DNA of 64,000 nucleotides from an uncultured Oscillospiraceae bacterium (GCA_910588975.1 CAJUSE010000007.1:1-64000); one strand, 5' to 3'; shown: positions 7,985-17,557, counted from the first letter of the stretch. The notes: generated by a model not told the origin, from the letters alone. Numbers and translations are program-made.

Positions 7985-8887
7985 TTGGAGCCTATCATCC
8001 AAACTCAACAGCTGACCCATATCTACTCTGCCGGGACCCCCTTTCAACATGTGGCTCTGGACAGTGTGGATTTTGTCGCCTACCAGGGAGAATACTTGGG
8101 GGTCATCGGCCACACCGGTTCGGGCAAGTCCACCCTCATCCAACACCTCAATGGTCTGCTGAAGCCCACCTCGGGCCAGGTGCTGGTGGCGGGCAAGGAC
8201 ATTTGGGAGAGCAAGGAGGCCACTCGCCAGGCCCGGTTTCAGGTTGGGCTGGTATTCCAGTACCCGGAGTATCAGCTCTTTGAGGAGACGGTCTACAAGG
8301 ACATTGCTTTTGGCCCCAAGAATATGGGGCTGGACGAAACCGAAGTGGACCGCCGGGTCCGTCAGGCCGCCGAGTTCGTGGGGCTGCGCCAGGATCAGCT
8401 GGACCACTCCCCCTTCGAGCTCTCCGGCGGTCAGAAGCGCCGGGTGGCCATCGCCGGTGTCATTGCCATGGAACCCGCCGTTCTCATTCTGGACGAGCCC
8501 ACCGCCGGATTGGACCCGGTGGGTGTGGAGCAGATTTTGGGCAATATCCAGGACTACCACAAGGCCAAGAATGCCACCATCATCATCGTCTCCCACTCTA
8601 TGGAGCAGATGGCCCGCACCGCTGATCGACTGGTGGTCATCAATGATGGCCGCATCCCCTTTTCCGGCACTCCCCGAGAGGTCTTTTCTCATGTAGAGGA
8701 GCTGGAGGAGATGGGCTTGGGTGTGCCCCAGATGACTCGGGTATTCCACCGGCTCAAGGCTATGGGAGCGCCAGTGGACGACACCGTTTACACCGTGGAG
8801 CAAGCTAAGGCAGCCATTCTGACTGCCCTGGGCCAAAGCCCCCGCAGCACTAGGACAGTTTCCTCCGACGAAAAGGGGGCGGTATAA
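7985..8887 (+). CDS. ecfA2: ECF transporter ATPase EcfA2
   Basis: The second ATPase of the energizer, 300 residues: Walker A GHTGSGKST (42-50), Q-loop FQYPEYQLF, signature LSGGQKRR (146-153), Walker B ILDEPTAGLDP (168-178), and VSHSMEQ switch region. The YPEYQLF Q-loop distinguishes EcfA2 from EcfA1. The start is TTG at 7985 (MEPIIQTQQL) with AAAGGA about 11 bases before; no ATG precedes the first conserved strand. Its stop directly abuts the ecfT start codon at 8888. Confidence 0.93.
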   Translation: MEPIIQTQQLTHIYSAGTPFQHVALDSVDFVAYQGEYLGVIGHTGSGKSTLIQHLNGLLKPTSGQVLVAGKDIWESKEATRQARFQVGLVFQYPEYQLFEETVYKDIAFGPKNMGLDETEVDRRVRQAAEFVGLRQDQLDHSPFELSGGQKRRVAIAGVIAMEPAVLILDEPTAGLDPVGVEQILGNIQDYHKAKNATIIIVSHSMEQMARTADRLVVINDGRIPFSGTPREVFSHVEELEEMGLGVPQMTRVFHRLKAMGAPVDDTVYTVEQAKAAILTALGQSPRSTRTVSSDEKGAV

Positions 8888-9703
8888 ATGGCACTGAAGG
8901 ACATTACTCTGGGCCAGTACTTCCCCGGCGATACCATTCTTCACCGTCTGGACCCCAGAACAAAAATCTTGATGGTGGTCTTTTACATCGTGGCCCTCTT
9001 TGTGGCCAGAAATGCCCTTGGTTACGCCTTGATGGGTGTGGTACTCACTGCGGCCATTCAAGTATCCAGGGTGGGCTTTAAGGCCATCCGCCGGGGCATG
9101 AAGCCGGTCTATATCATCATTGTATTTACCGCCGTCCTCAATGTACTTTATACCCCCGGCCAGGGAGAGCCTCTGGTGACCTTCTGGATCTTTACTATCT
9201 ACTACGAGGGCATCCGCACCGCCATCTTTATGGTGCTGCGGATCACCATGCTCATCTCCTGCACCTTTCTTTTGACCTACACCACCTCCCCCATCATGCT
9301 CACCGACGCTTTGGAACGATTGCTGGGCCCGCTGAAAAAGATCAAGGTCCCCGTCCATGAGCTGGCCATGATGATGTCCATCGCTCTGCGGTTCATCCCC
9401 ATTCTCATTGAGGAAACCGACAAGATCATGGCCGCCCAAAAGGCCCGGGGGGCCGACTTCGAGACGGGCAATCTCATCCAGAAGGCCAAAGCCCTTATCC
9501 CCCTGCTGGTCCCCCTGTTCATCTCCGCCTTCCGCCGGGCCGACGAACTGGCAGTGGCCATGGAGTGCCGGTGCTACCATGGCGGCGAGGGGCGGACCCG
9601 GCTGCGGCAGCTGAAATACCAGGGGCGGGATATTTGGGCCCTGTGCCTGGGCTTTGGACTGTGTGTCAGCGTGTTCCTCCTCAACCATTTGGGGGTATTC
9701 TAA
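8888..9703 (+). CDS. ecfT: ECF transporter transmembrane subunit EcfT
   Basis: EcfT couples the two ATPases to exchangeable S components. The 271-residue protein starts with the conserved LDPRTK segment (21-26), has about five or six hydrophobic helices, and carries two coupling-helix motifs: ARGAD at 187-191 and the Arg-containing ECRCY at 226-230. The gene starts on the base following the ecfA2 stop. There is no S component in the operon; candidates in this window are RibU (17.9 kb), an unknown one (32.5 kb) and FolT (56.9 kb). Confidence 0.95.
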   Translation: MALKDITLGQYFPGDTILHRLDPRTKILMVVFYIVALFVARNALGYALMGVVLTAAIQVSRVGFKAIRRGMKPVYIIIVFTAVLNVLYTPGQGEPLVTFWIFTIYYEGIRTAIFMVLRITMLISCTFLLTYTTSPIMLTDALERLLGPLKKIKVPVHELAMMMSIALRFIPILIEETDKIMAAQKARGADFETGNLIQKAKALIPLLVPLFISAFRRADELAVAMECRCYHGGEGRTRLRQLKYQGRDIWALCLGFGLCVSVFLLNHLGVF

Positions 9704-9712
9704 GAGGTTTTT

Positions 9713-10483
9713 ATGAGAAATATCGCCTTAAAACTGATGTATGTGGGCACTGCCTACCATGGCTGGCAGATCCAAAAAAATGCCGTCAGCGTGGAGGAGA
9801 CCCTGGAGAAGTGCCTGAGCTACGTGGTAGGCCATCCGGTGAAGTGTACCGGTGCCGGCCGGACCGATGCCGGGGTCCACGCCCTGGCCTACATCGCCAA
9901 CTTCCGCACCACCTCCACCATTCCCTGCGACCGGTTACCCCTGGCGGTGAATACCCGCCTGCCCGATGATATCGTGGTCACCGAGGCCGTGGAGGTCAGC
10001 GAGGGCTTCAACGCCATCTCCTCCTGCGTGAAAAAGGAGTATACTTACCGCATCTACAACTCCCGTTCCCGCAACGCCTTTTTGGTGGACCGGGTGTGGT
10101 TTTATCCCTATAAGGAGTTGGATGTCTCTATTATGCAGCGTGCCGCTGACTGCTTTGTGGGCACCCACGATTTTGCCGCCGTGCGCAGTGTGGGTACTGA
10201 TGTGAAGTCCACCGTCCGCACCGTCCACTGGTTTGACATTACCCGTCAGGGCAAGACCATCGAGTGTAAGGTCTGTGCCAATGGCTTTCTCTACAACATG
10301 GTCCGGGCTATGGTGGGCACCGTGGTCTATGCCGCCGAGGGAAAATTTCCCCCCGAGTCTGTCAGTGACATTCTGGAGGGCAGGTGCCGCACTGATGCCG
10401 GCCCCACAGCGCCGCCGGGAGGGCTTTACATGAGCCGGCTGTGGTACGATGAACCCGGTCTGAATAAGGGGGCGGTGGAATAG
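9713..10483 (+). CDS. truA: tRNA pseudouridine(38-40) synthase TruA
   Basis: TruA converts U38-U40 in the anticodon arm of many tRNAs to pseudouridine. The 256-residue protein has the family hallmark GRTDAGVHA with catalytic Asp52, the YHGWQ motif near 15-19 and the C-terminal MVRAMVGT helix. It follows ecfT by nine bases. The ecfA1-ecfA2-ecfT-truA order is widespread in Firmicutes. Confidence 0.96.
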   Translation: MRNIALKLMYVGTAYHGWQIQKNAVSVEETLEKCLSYVVGHPVKCTGAGRTDAGVHALAYIANFRTTSTIPCDRLPLAVNTRLPDDIVVTEAVEVSEGFNAISSCVKKEYTYRIYNSRSRNAFLVDRVWFYPYKELDVSIMQRAADCFVGTHDFAAVRSVGTDVKSTVRTVHWFDITRQGKTIECKVCANGFLYNMVRAMVGTVVYAAEGKFPPESVSDILEGRCRTDAGPTAPPGGLYMSRLWYDEPGLNKGAVE

Positions 10484-10484
10484 G

Positions 10485-11648
10485 ATGGACGAAAAGAAGA
10501 AAAACCCTGTCCGGCGTTTGCTCACCTTTCTGCTCACAGCGGCTCTGGTATTTGGGGCCGTCTTTCTGGTGGCCAACTGGCAGAAGCTGAACTTCGACTC
10601 GGTCCGCCGCTACTTCGCTTACCGCTCTCTGGAGCGCAACGAAAGCGGTCAGGCCGAATCCTTCTCCTATGGCTCTGGTTCCTCCAGTTCCTTCCTCCCT
10701 CTGGGTGATGATCTTCTGGTGTGTTCAGCCAGCGGCGTGCGGCTCTACTCCGTCAGCGGTGGGCTTTATCTGGAGGATCACTGCACCTTGACCACTCCCA
10801 TTCTCTCCTCTGGGGGAGGCTCGGGGCTTGTCTATGATGCCGGCGGCAGCCAGCTCTATGTCTATCGGGACCGCAAGCAGGTCTTTTCCCTGCCTGTGGA
10901 GGCCGGCCGGATCATCTTGTCGGCTTCCTTATCTGCCCAGGGGCGCTTGACTGTGGTCACGCAGGCCAGCGGAGTCAAGGGTTCGGTCACCGTTTATGAT
11001 GAGAAATTTCAGCCCGCTCTTGGAGTCAGCCTGTCCTCCCGATTCATCACCGATGCCATCCTCTCCCCTGACGGAAGCACCCTGGCCCTGGCTACCGCCG
11101 GTCAGACTGGAGGTGTTTTTGACAGTCAGGTGTCCTTTTACCGGCTCAACCGCTCTAACGGCAACGATGATCCTGACGCCGTCTGTTCTCTGGGCAACAA
11201 CACCGTACTGGCGCTGCGCTGGGCCGAAGGACCCCTGCGGGTGTTGGGCGAAAATGCCTTGTGCTTTGTAAAGAACGACGGTACTCTGGCCGGAGCCTAC
11301 TCCTACAGCGGACGCTACCTGAAGGGTTTTGCCCTGGATTGGGAGAGCTCCTGTGCCCTGCTGTTGGGTAAATACCGGGCAGGAAGCAGCGCAGAGCTGG
11401 TAACGGTGGACACCTCCGGCAACCAGCTGGAGAGCATTCCCCTTAGCGATCAGGTACTGTCTCTGTCCTCGGCTGGGCGGTATTTGTCCTTGCTCACTGC
11501 TGACAGCCTGACCATTTTCAGCAACAGCCTGGCTGAGCCCTACCACGTGTTGGAGGAGCTTCAGGGCGCCCGAAAGGTATTTCAGCGCCCCGACGGTTCT
11601 ACTTTCCTTATCGCCGGTGAAAGTGCCCGGCTATACCTGCCCTCCTGA
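10485..11648 (+). CDS. DUF5711-type single-pass membrane protein
   Basis: This 387-residue protein has a Lys-rich N-terminus, one membrane anchor at about 13-31 and a large extracytoplasmic part with repeated beta-strand units (for example LLVCSASGVRLYSVSGG, and TLALATAGQTG), suggesting a beta-propeller. It resembles the Clostridia DUF5711 family by its N-terminal arrangement, an attribution from memory. The start lies one base after the truA stop, so it is translationally linked. No enzymatic motif is visible. The next gene is cvpA-like. Confidence 0.7.
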   Translation: MDEKKKNPVRRLLTFLLTAALVFGAVFLVANWQKLNFDSVRRYFAYRSLERNESGQAESFSYGSGSSSSFLPLGDDLLVCSASGVRLYSVSGGLYLEDHCTLTTPILSSGGGSGLVYDAGGSQLYVYRDRKQVFSLPVEAGRIILSASLSAQGRLTVVTQASGVKGSVTVYDEKFQPALGVSLSSRFITDAILSPDGSTLALATAGQTGGVFDSQVSFYRLNRSNGNDDPDAVCSLGNNTVLALRWAEGPLRVLGENALCFVKNDGTLAGAYSYSGRYLKGFALDWESSCALLLGKYRAGSSAELVTVDTSGNQLESIPLSDQVLSLSSAGRYLSLLTADSLTIFSNSLAEPYHVLEELQGARKVFQRPDGSTFLIAGESARLYLPS

Positions 11649-11675
11649 TATTTTCTCACGAAAGGTTGATGTCCC

Positions 11676-12377
11676 ATGTTTTCCGGCCCTGCGATCCTGA
11701 TTGACCTCATTCTTCTTGCCGCCCTTGTGCTGGCGGTGATCCGTGGGGCCAAAAAGGGCTTTGTCCTCACTCTGTGTTCTCTGGTGGCCGTCGTTGTGGC
11801 CTTGGTGGGGGCCAACTTTCTGGCCGACACCCTGACTCCGGCGGTGTCCAAAGCGATAGAGCCCACCATCGAAACTACCATCCAGGCCGCCTTGGAAAGT
11901 CAGGTCCAATCCCTTCAGGACGCCGCTACCGGTGAAACCCTGACCGCCATTCGGGACAAGGGTGGGCTCTACGCCTTTGTGGCCGATGCCATGGCTGATG
12001 CGCTGGAGGGCGTGGATCTCGCCCCTTCGGTGTCTCTGGTAGCTACCCAGGCGGCCACCGCCGTAGCTGCCCAGCTGGCCCACGGCATTTTATTCCTTGT
12101 GGCCTTTTTCGTGGTGCTCATCGGCTGGACCATCCTCTCCCACGCTTTGGACCTGGTGGCCAAATTACCTGGCCTTAACAGTCTCAACGGCCTGTTAGGC
12201 GGCGTGGTAGGCTTTGTAAAGGGTCTCGTCATCGTTTACATCATCGTATGGGGACTCTACACCCTCACCGGGACAGTGAGTCAGGAAACCGCCCAGCAGA
12301 CCCACCTGTTCCTGTTCCTGACCCAACACGGACCGCTGGAGCTGCTCATGGCGGGCCAGACCCTATTGGGTACATAG
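11676..12377 (+). CDS. CvpA family membrane protein
   Basis: The 233-residue protein has four hydrophobic segments (about 4-22, 30-48, 125-147, 165-190), with the conserved small-residue helix LNGLLGGVVGFVKGLV typical of CvpA/colicin V production proteins. Members are linked to envelope homeostasis; the function here is not certain. An inserted amphipathic region of roughly 80 residues lies between helices 2 and 3. It ends the ecfA1-to-cvpA run of plus-strand genes. Confidence 0.8.
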   Translation: MFSGPAILIDLILLAALVLAVIRGAKKGFVLTLCSLVAVVVALVGANFLADTLTPAVSKAIEPTIETTIQAALESQVQSLQDAATGETLTAIRDKGGLYAFVADAMADALEGVDLAPSVSLVATQAATAVAAQLAHGILFLVAFFVVLIGWTILSHALDLVAKLPGLNSLNGLLGGVVGFVKGLVIVYIIVWGLYTLTGTVSQETAQQTHLFLFLTQHGPLELLMAGQTLLGT

Positions 12378-12593
12378 GACAAAAACAAAGTAAATTGGTA
12401 GAAAATAATTTGCCCGTTTTCATACCCAGTTCACAATTACACAGTACAATCATCTCTCTGAGGGACAAGGTCCCCGCCGGAGACCCAAACATTACTTCGG
12501 GCAGTGTCAAATGAAACACTTAATTTGCTGAACATACATATGCTTTCACCGCATTGTTTTGGCAGTAACTCAGATAAAGGAGTGAGCAAGACT

Positions 12594-15152
12594 ATGCAGC
12601 CTACACTTTGTTCCAGATGTCAGAAAAACGTGGCCGTTGTCTTTGTCCAGCGCATAGAAAATGGGGAGACCAAATCCGAGGGTCTCTGTCTCAACTGCGC
12701 CAGGGAGCTGGGGATCAAGCCCGTAGACGATATGATCCAGAAGATGGGGCTCAGCGACGACGATGTGCAGAACCTGACCTCCGAAATGCTCTCTGCCTTT
12801 GGCGGTGCCGAGGGGATGGAAGGACTCACCGAACCTGTCGACGGCGAGGAGGAGGATGAGGGCAAGACTGCCACCTTCCCCTTCCTCAACAAGCTCTTTG
12901 GCGGCTCGGCCTCGGCCCAGCCTCCTCAGGAGCCTCCTGCCTCCTCCGAGAAGGAAGAGCAGAGCCCCCGAAGCGGTCGTGAGGAGAAGCGGGGCGAGAA
13001 GGGCAAGGAAAAGGAGAAGCGGAAGTTTTTGGAGAACTACTGTATCTCCCTGACCCAGAAGGCCGCCGATGGCAAACTGGACAAGATCATTGGCCGGGAC
13101 GAGGAGATCGCCCGGACCATTCAGATCCTCAACCGCCGGCAGAAGAATAACCCCTGCCTCATCGGCGAGCCCGGCGTAGGCAAGACAGCCATCGCCGAGG
13201 GCCTTGCCCTGCGCATCCACAATGGGGATGTTCCCTATAAGCTCCAGGACAAGGAGGTCTATCTTCTGGACCTGACTGCCCTGGTGGCAGGCACCCAGTT
13301 CCGGGGCCAGTTCGAGTCTCGGATGAAGGGGCTCATTGACGAGGTCAAGCGACTGGGCAATATTATTCTGGTTATTGACGAGGTCCACAACATTGTGGGC
13401 GCCGGCGATGCCGAGGGCAGCATGAACGCCGCCAATATCCTCAAGCCCGCTTTGAGCCGGGGCGAGATCCAGGTCATTGGCGCCACTACGCTCACCGAGT
13501 ATCGCAAGTACATCGAAAAGGACTCCGCCCTGGAGCGCCGCTTCCAGCCTGTTATGGTGGAGGAACCCTCCATTGCCGATAGCGTGAAGATCCTGGAGGG
13601 CATCGCCCCCTATTATGAAAAGTACCACTTTGTCTCCATCTCCCCCGTTATCTGCCGGGCGGCAGTGACCATGTCCGAGCGGTATATCACCGACCGCTAT
13701 CTCCCCGATAAGGCCATCGACCTCATCGACGAGGCCTGCTCTGACGTAAACCTGCACAACAAGTCTCTGGCTCGGGAAGCCCAGGTGAAAAAGCTGCTCC
13801 AGGAGCTGGCCAACCAGCGGGAGACCCTGATGAATGAGAGCAGCACCAAGGAAAACAAGCGCCAGAGCGACTTGAAGGCCAACGAGACCCGTCAGGGAGA
13901 GATCCGCCGTAAGCTGTCCACCCTGGCCGGGGAGCATGCCGCTCTGTCCCTCGATCCCGAGCAGGAAAAGGGGCTGAAGGACAATGAGCGGGAGCAGGCC
14001 AGTCTCAATGTCGAGTTGGAAAAGCTTAGCGCCGAGCGCACCACCCTGCTCAGCCAGAGCCACGACGGACAGGACTTTGAGCAGCTGGCCCAGCTCAAGA
14101 GCCAGGAGGTCCAGCTTCAGCAGGAACTGGAGCAGCTGGAGAAAATGTCTGCTCCTCCTCTGACCATGGAGCATCTGGCCCGGGTCATTGAGTTGTGGAC
14201 CAAGATCCCTGCCAGCCAGATCCAGGAGCAGGAGTACGAGCGTCTTGCCAAGCTGGAGGATCGGCTCAAGGAGCACATCATCGGCCAAGACGAGGCCGTG
14301 GCCGCTGTGGCCGCCGCCGTCCGCCGTGGCCGGGTGGGCATTGCCTCCAAGCGTAAGCCCGTCTCCTTTATCTTCGTGGGTTCCACCGGCGTGGGCAAGA
14401 CCGAGCTTGTGAAGCGGCTCAGCGAGGATATGTTCTCCTCGCCTGAGTCCCTCATCCGGCTGGATATGAGCGAATTTATGGAGAAGTTCAGCGTCTCCCG
14501 AATCATTGGCTCTCCCCCGGGCTATGTGGGCTATGACGAGGCAGGCCAGCTTACCGAAAAGGTCCGGCGTAAGCCCTACTGTGTCATTCTTTTCGATGAG
14601 ATTGAAAAGGCCCATCCCGATGTGCTCAATATCCTGCTGCAGATCCTGGATGACGGTCACATCACCGACGCCCAGGGCCGCAACGTAAACTTTGAAAACA
14701 CCGTCATTGTCATGACCTCCAATGCCGGCTCCACCACCGGCTCCACCGGGGCTGTGGGCTTTGGTCGTACCGAGAACGAGCAGGGCAAGGCCAAGGCCAT
14801 GAAGGCACTGGAAGGTTTTCTCCGGCCTGAGTTTATCAATCGAGTGGACGAGATCGTCTACTTCAACAAGCTCTCCGAGGACAACTTCAAGGCCATTGCC
14901 CGGATCATGCTCACCGAGCTTCAGGGCAACCTGAAAGAGAAGGGCATCGTCTTTACCTACGGGGAGGATCTGCTGGACTACCTGGTGACCAAGTCCTACT
15001 CCATCACCTATGGCGCCCGAAATCTGCGCCGGCAGATCCAGAAGGACCTGGAGGACCCCATTGCCACCAGGATCATCGACAGCTATATGGAACCTGTCAG
15101 CAAGATCACCGTTACTGCCGACGGCGAAAAGCTCAACATTGCCAGCGAATAA
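12594..15152 (+). CDS. clpE: ClpE-like AAA+ unfoldase with N-terminal zinc finger
   Basis: An 852-residue Hsp100 ATPase. It lacks the Clp_N repeat and instead has a zinc finger C6-x2-C9 and C32-x2-C35, as in ClpE. An acidic, low-complexity linker (about 70-150) precedes AAA-1 (Walker A GEPGVGKT at 191-198); AAA-2 has GSTGVGKT at 596-603. V721-G-F fits a ClpP-docking loop. The coiled middle region (about 393-516) is long for ClpE/ClpC and nearer to ClpB. ATG 12594 follows AAAGGAGTG; the longer frame from 12504 was rejected. No CtsR box was recognised upstream. Confidence 0.88.
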   Translation: MQPTLCSRCQKNVAVVFVQRIENGETKSEGLCLNCARELGIKPVDDMIQKMGLSDDDVQNLTSEMLSAFGGAEGMEGLTEPVDGEEEDEGKTATFPFLNKLFGGSASAQPPQEPPASSEKEEQSPRSGREEKRGEKGKEKEKRKFLENYCISLTQKAADGKLDKIIGRDEEIARTIQILNRRQKNNPCLIGEPGVGKTAIAEGLALRIHNGDVPYKLQDKEVYLLDLTALVAGTQFRGQFESRMKGLIDEVKRLGNIILVIDEVHNIVGAGDAEGSMNAANILKPALSRGEIQVIGATTLTEYRKYIEKDSALERRFQPVMVEEPSIADSVKILEGIAPYYEKYHFVSISPVICRAAVTMSERYITDRYLPDKAIDLIDEACSDVNLHNKSLAREAQVKKLLQELANQRETLMNESSTKENKRQSDLKANETRQGEIRRKLSTLAGEHAALSLDPEQEKGLKDNEREQASLNVELEKLSAERTTLLSQSHDGQDFEQLAQLKSQEVQLQQELEQLEKMSAPPLTMEHLARVIELWTKIPASQIQEQEYERLAKLEDRLKEHIIGQDEAVAAVAAAVRRGRVGIASKRKPVSFIFVGSTGVGKTELVKRLSEDMFSSPESLIRLDMSEFMEKFSVSRIIGSPPGYVGYDEAGQLTEKVRRKPYCVILFDEIEKAHPDVLNILLQILDDGHITDAQGRNVNFENTVIVMTSNAGSTTGSTGAVGFGRTENEQGKAKAMKALEGFLRPEFINRVDEIVYFNKLSEDNFKAIARIMLTELQGNLKEKGIVFTYGEDLLDYLVTKSYSITYGARNLRRQIQKDLEDPIATRIIDSYMEPVSKITVTADGEKLNIASE

Positions 15153-15164
15153 GCAAGCATATAG

Positions 15165-15204
15165 AAACTGCCTCGGAGGATGGATACCTCCGGGGCAGTT
15201 TTTA
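15165..15204 (+). terminator. Intrinsic terminator after clpE
   Basis: AAACTGCC(T)CGGAGG pairs with CCTCCGGGGCAGTTT and is followed by TTTATAAAA. Confidence 0.88.
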
Positions 15205-15286
15205 TAAAATCTTAATTCTTTCTTCTCCCGGATTTTCAATTTATATGCCAAGATAGAATAATCGAAATTGGAAAGGATGACTGTCC

Positions 15287-16993
15287 ATGAAGCCTCTGTT
15301 CCCCCGTCTCGCTGCCCTGTCCCTCTGCGCCGCTCTCCTCCTCCCTGCCCACGCCGCTCAGGAGGAACCGGCAGTCCCTATCACCCCGGCCCAAATGCAA
15401 GAGGATCTGGACTATCTCTACACAGCTTTGCAGGCGGGGCATCCTAACCTCTTTTCTGCCACCCCTCAGACAGAATATGATTCCGCCAAGACAGAGCTGG
15501 AAAAGCATCTGGCAGGAATGGATGAAGTGGATTTTGCCCTGTCTCTGCAAGCTTTTGTGGCCTTGGCGGGAGACTCCCACACCACCACAAGTCTCGGGGG
15601 CAGCCTCATGACCCGGTGTAGCTTCTTCCCCTTTGCCCTCCAGTTTTTTGACGGGCAGTGGTATCTCCTCACCGTAGAGGCCGGCAAAGAGGCTGCTCTG
15701 GGCCGCTGTGTTCTGACTATAAACGGCCACACCATGGAGGAGGTAGAGACGGCCTTTTCCCGCCTGATCAGCGCTGACAACCAGGTAAAACTGCGCCGGC
15801 AGGTGGCCCAGACACTAAACACGGCTGACATTCTGGATTTTGTCGGAATCACCGAGCCTGGCGAGGACCTCACTCTCACGCTGGAGGGAGAGGAAACCCT
15901 GACCCTCTCCCGGCTCAGCTATGAGGAGCTATCAGAGGTGGAATTCATCCGGCTCAAGCCAAAAACTCCCCCAGTTACGGCGACTGTAAAGGGAAAGCAC
16001 TATCTCTCCTTCCCCCTAAATAGCGACACCTATTATATCCAATATAACGTCTGTCAAGAGGACGAAACAGACCCTATGGAGGCCTTCACTGGCCGAGTCG
16101 TGGCAGAGCTGTCCGATGGAGCCTATCGGCAGGTGATCCTCGACCTGCGCAGCAATGGCGGCGGCTCCGATGGCGCCATCTTCCCCCTGCTGGAGGCCCT
16201 GGGTCCCAAAGTCCGCTCCGGAGAACTCCGGCTATGGGGGCTCATCGGCGAGACCACTTTCTCCTCGGCCATCATCAACGCCGTTGAAATTAAGGAAATG
16301 GGCGGCCTACTGGCCGGCGAACCCACCAGCGGCAGCGTAGACCACTTCGGCTCGGTGGGCTCCTTCTCCCTGCCCAATTCCGGCATCCGTGTGGGCTGTT
16401 CCCGGAAGTACATTGACCAAAGCACCCTTTTTGAAGCCGCCATCCCCTACGGCGTGGAGTCCCTACAGCCCGACCTGCCCATCCCCACCACACTGGCCGA
16501 CTATCTGGCCGGGGTGGACACTCAGGTAGAGACACTTTTGGCCCAGGGACTGGACTTTCAGCCCAGCGTGAAGGAAGGTCTCCCCCTGACTCGGGGCCGA
16601 CTGCTGCAGCTGCTCTACGAGACAGAGGGCTGTCCGCAAGGATATGACCCCGCTTCCTTCGATGACCTGTTCCCCATTGTCTATTATCTGGATGCCGCCG
16701 CCTGGGCGGCCAAACAGGGCATCGTCACTGGCACTGACCAGAATACCCTGGAAGGTGCCCGCCCCGTCACCCGAGCCGAAGCCGCCGTCCTGGCAGGCCG
16801 ATATGCGCAGGCCACTGGACGTCAGATCTCCACCATAGAGGACAGCTACACCGATCAGGATCTCATCCCCGCCTGGGCCACCGCCTATGCCTCTTTGGAC
16901 CTGGGACTGGCCGCACCGGGTGAGCACTTCCGTCCCAATGACGAACTCACTATCGCCCAGGGCATGGCCCTGGTGGAAAAGCTCACCAAATGA
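15287..16993 (+). CDS. Secreted S41-like peptidase with C-terminal SLH-type repeats
   Basis: A 568-residue exported protein. The signal peptide is MKPLFPRLAALSLCAALLLP with AHA before a likely cleavage near residue 24. Residues about 25-410 look like the S41/tail-specific protease fold: LDLRSNGGGSDG strand-turn near 287 and a TTFSSA segment near 325 where the nucleophilic Ser would sit. I could not confirm the catalytic Lys. Residues about 460-568 resemble S-layer-homology repeats (FDDLFPIVYYLDAAAWAAKQGIVTG, then TRAEAA), which bind cell-wall polymers. It is a single-gene unit ending at a strong terminator. Confidence 0.75.
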   Translation: MKPLFPRLAALSLCAALLLPAHAAQEEPAVPITPAQMQEDLDYLYTALQAGHPNLFSATPQTEYDSAKTELEKHLAGMDEVDFALSLQAFVALAGDSHTTTSLGGSLMTRCSFFPFALQFFDGQWYLLTVEAGKEAALGRCVLTINGHTMEEVETAFSRLISADNQVKLRRQVAQTLNTADILDFVGITEPGEDLTLTLEGEETLTLSRLSYEELSEVEFIRLKPKTPPVTATVKGKHYLSFPLNSDTYYIQYNVCQEDETDPMEAFTGRVVAELSDGAYRQVILDLRSNGGGSDGAIFPLLEALGPKVRSGELRLWGLIGETTFSSAIINAVEIKEMGGLLAGEPTSGSVDHFGSVGSFSLPNSGIRVGCSRKYIDQSTLFEAAIPYGVESLQPDLPIPTTLADYLAGVDTQVETLLAQGLDFQPSVKEGLPLTRGRLLQLLYETEGCPQGYDPASFDDLFPIVYYLDAAAWAAKQGIVTGTDQNTLEGARPVTRAEAAVLAGRYAQATGRQISTIEDSYTDQDLIPAWATAYASLDLGLAAPGEHFRPNDELTIAQGMALVEKLTK

Positions 16994-16994
16994 C

Positions 16995-17040
16995 AAAATA
17001 CCCCTGGAGCGGCTATGGCCACTCCAGGGGTATTTTATTT
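16995..17040. terminator. Bidirectional intrinsic terminator
   Basis: A 15-bp stem, AAAATACCCCTGGAG with CTCCAGGGGTATTTT, lies between two convergent genes and has T-rich flanks in both directions. Confidence 0.92.
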
Positions 17041-17053
17041 TGACCGGATGGAT

Positions 17054-17557
17054 TCACTCTTCCAGGTCGATGATACGGGTCTCCACGCCCTTTTTCATGG
17101 CATAGGTCAGCGTATACATGGTCCCCCCCAGTGTGCCGTCAAAGGCGGCAATCACCAGTGAGGAATGGTCAACCATGTATCGGTTGCGCCGAAGCATACA
17201 CCCTCGGTCATACTGATGCTGGACCATGGTCTCAAAGTCACACAGCCCCACCAGCTGGAAGTAGCGGTTCCGGTCGGCCTCGCTCCATCGGTCAGGCTGG
17301 CTTTCACAGGGGATAGCGGCCTCCACAGTAACGCCGGGACAGTCATCCCGGAGGGCCTGGGCAGCCTCACAGAAATAGAAATCTGCCCCATTGGCCATAC
17401 CGCAGATAAAGTGGCGGTAGCCCTGGATATAGGCCCCCTCCACCGCCCGAGCAATTTTCGTCTTCAACGCCAGACACCTCTGGTCTGTCTCATCGTGACC
17501 CCAAGGCAGCTTTTCCGGCCGATGTCCAGTAAAGCAACAGGTCTTTTCCCGCTCCAT
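17054..17557 (-). CDS. SLOG family protein, DUF1273/YpsA-like
   Basis: The 167-residue protein starts EREKTCCFTGHRPEKL, the hallmark of the DUF1273 branch of the SLOG (SMF/DprA-LOG) Rossmann superfamily. ICGMANGADFYFCEAA and the late GGTMYTLTYAMKKG segment are the expected nucleotide-binding loops. The ligand and role are unknown; related B. subtilis YpsA affects cell division. ATG 17557 has a GGGAGGGGGG site; upstream in-frame codons are unsupported. It is isolated between a shared terminator and the FMN riboswitch promoter. Confidence 0.85.
   Translation of the reverse strand: MEREKTCCFTGHRPEKLPWGHDETDQRCLALKTKIARAVEGAYIQGYRHFICGMANGADFYFCEAAQALRDDCPGVTVEAAIPCESQPDRWSEADRNRYFQLVGLCDFETMVQHQYDRGCMLRRNRYMVDHSSLVIAAFDGTLGGTMYTLTYAMKKGVETRIIDLEE

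Noticed and set aside
12570..15251. Very long open frame antisense to clpE
   Set aside because: It is a by-product of GC-rich codon usage opposite a well-conserved gene; the translation is low-complexity and has no recognisable domain.
17054..17557. SLOG protein as part of a defence system
   Set aside because: It is of the DUF1273/YpsA branch and has no effector, nucleotide-cyclase or toxin neighbour.
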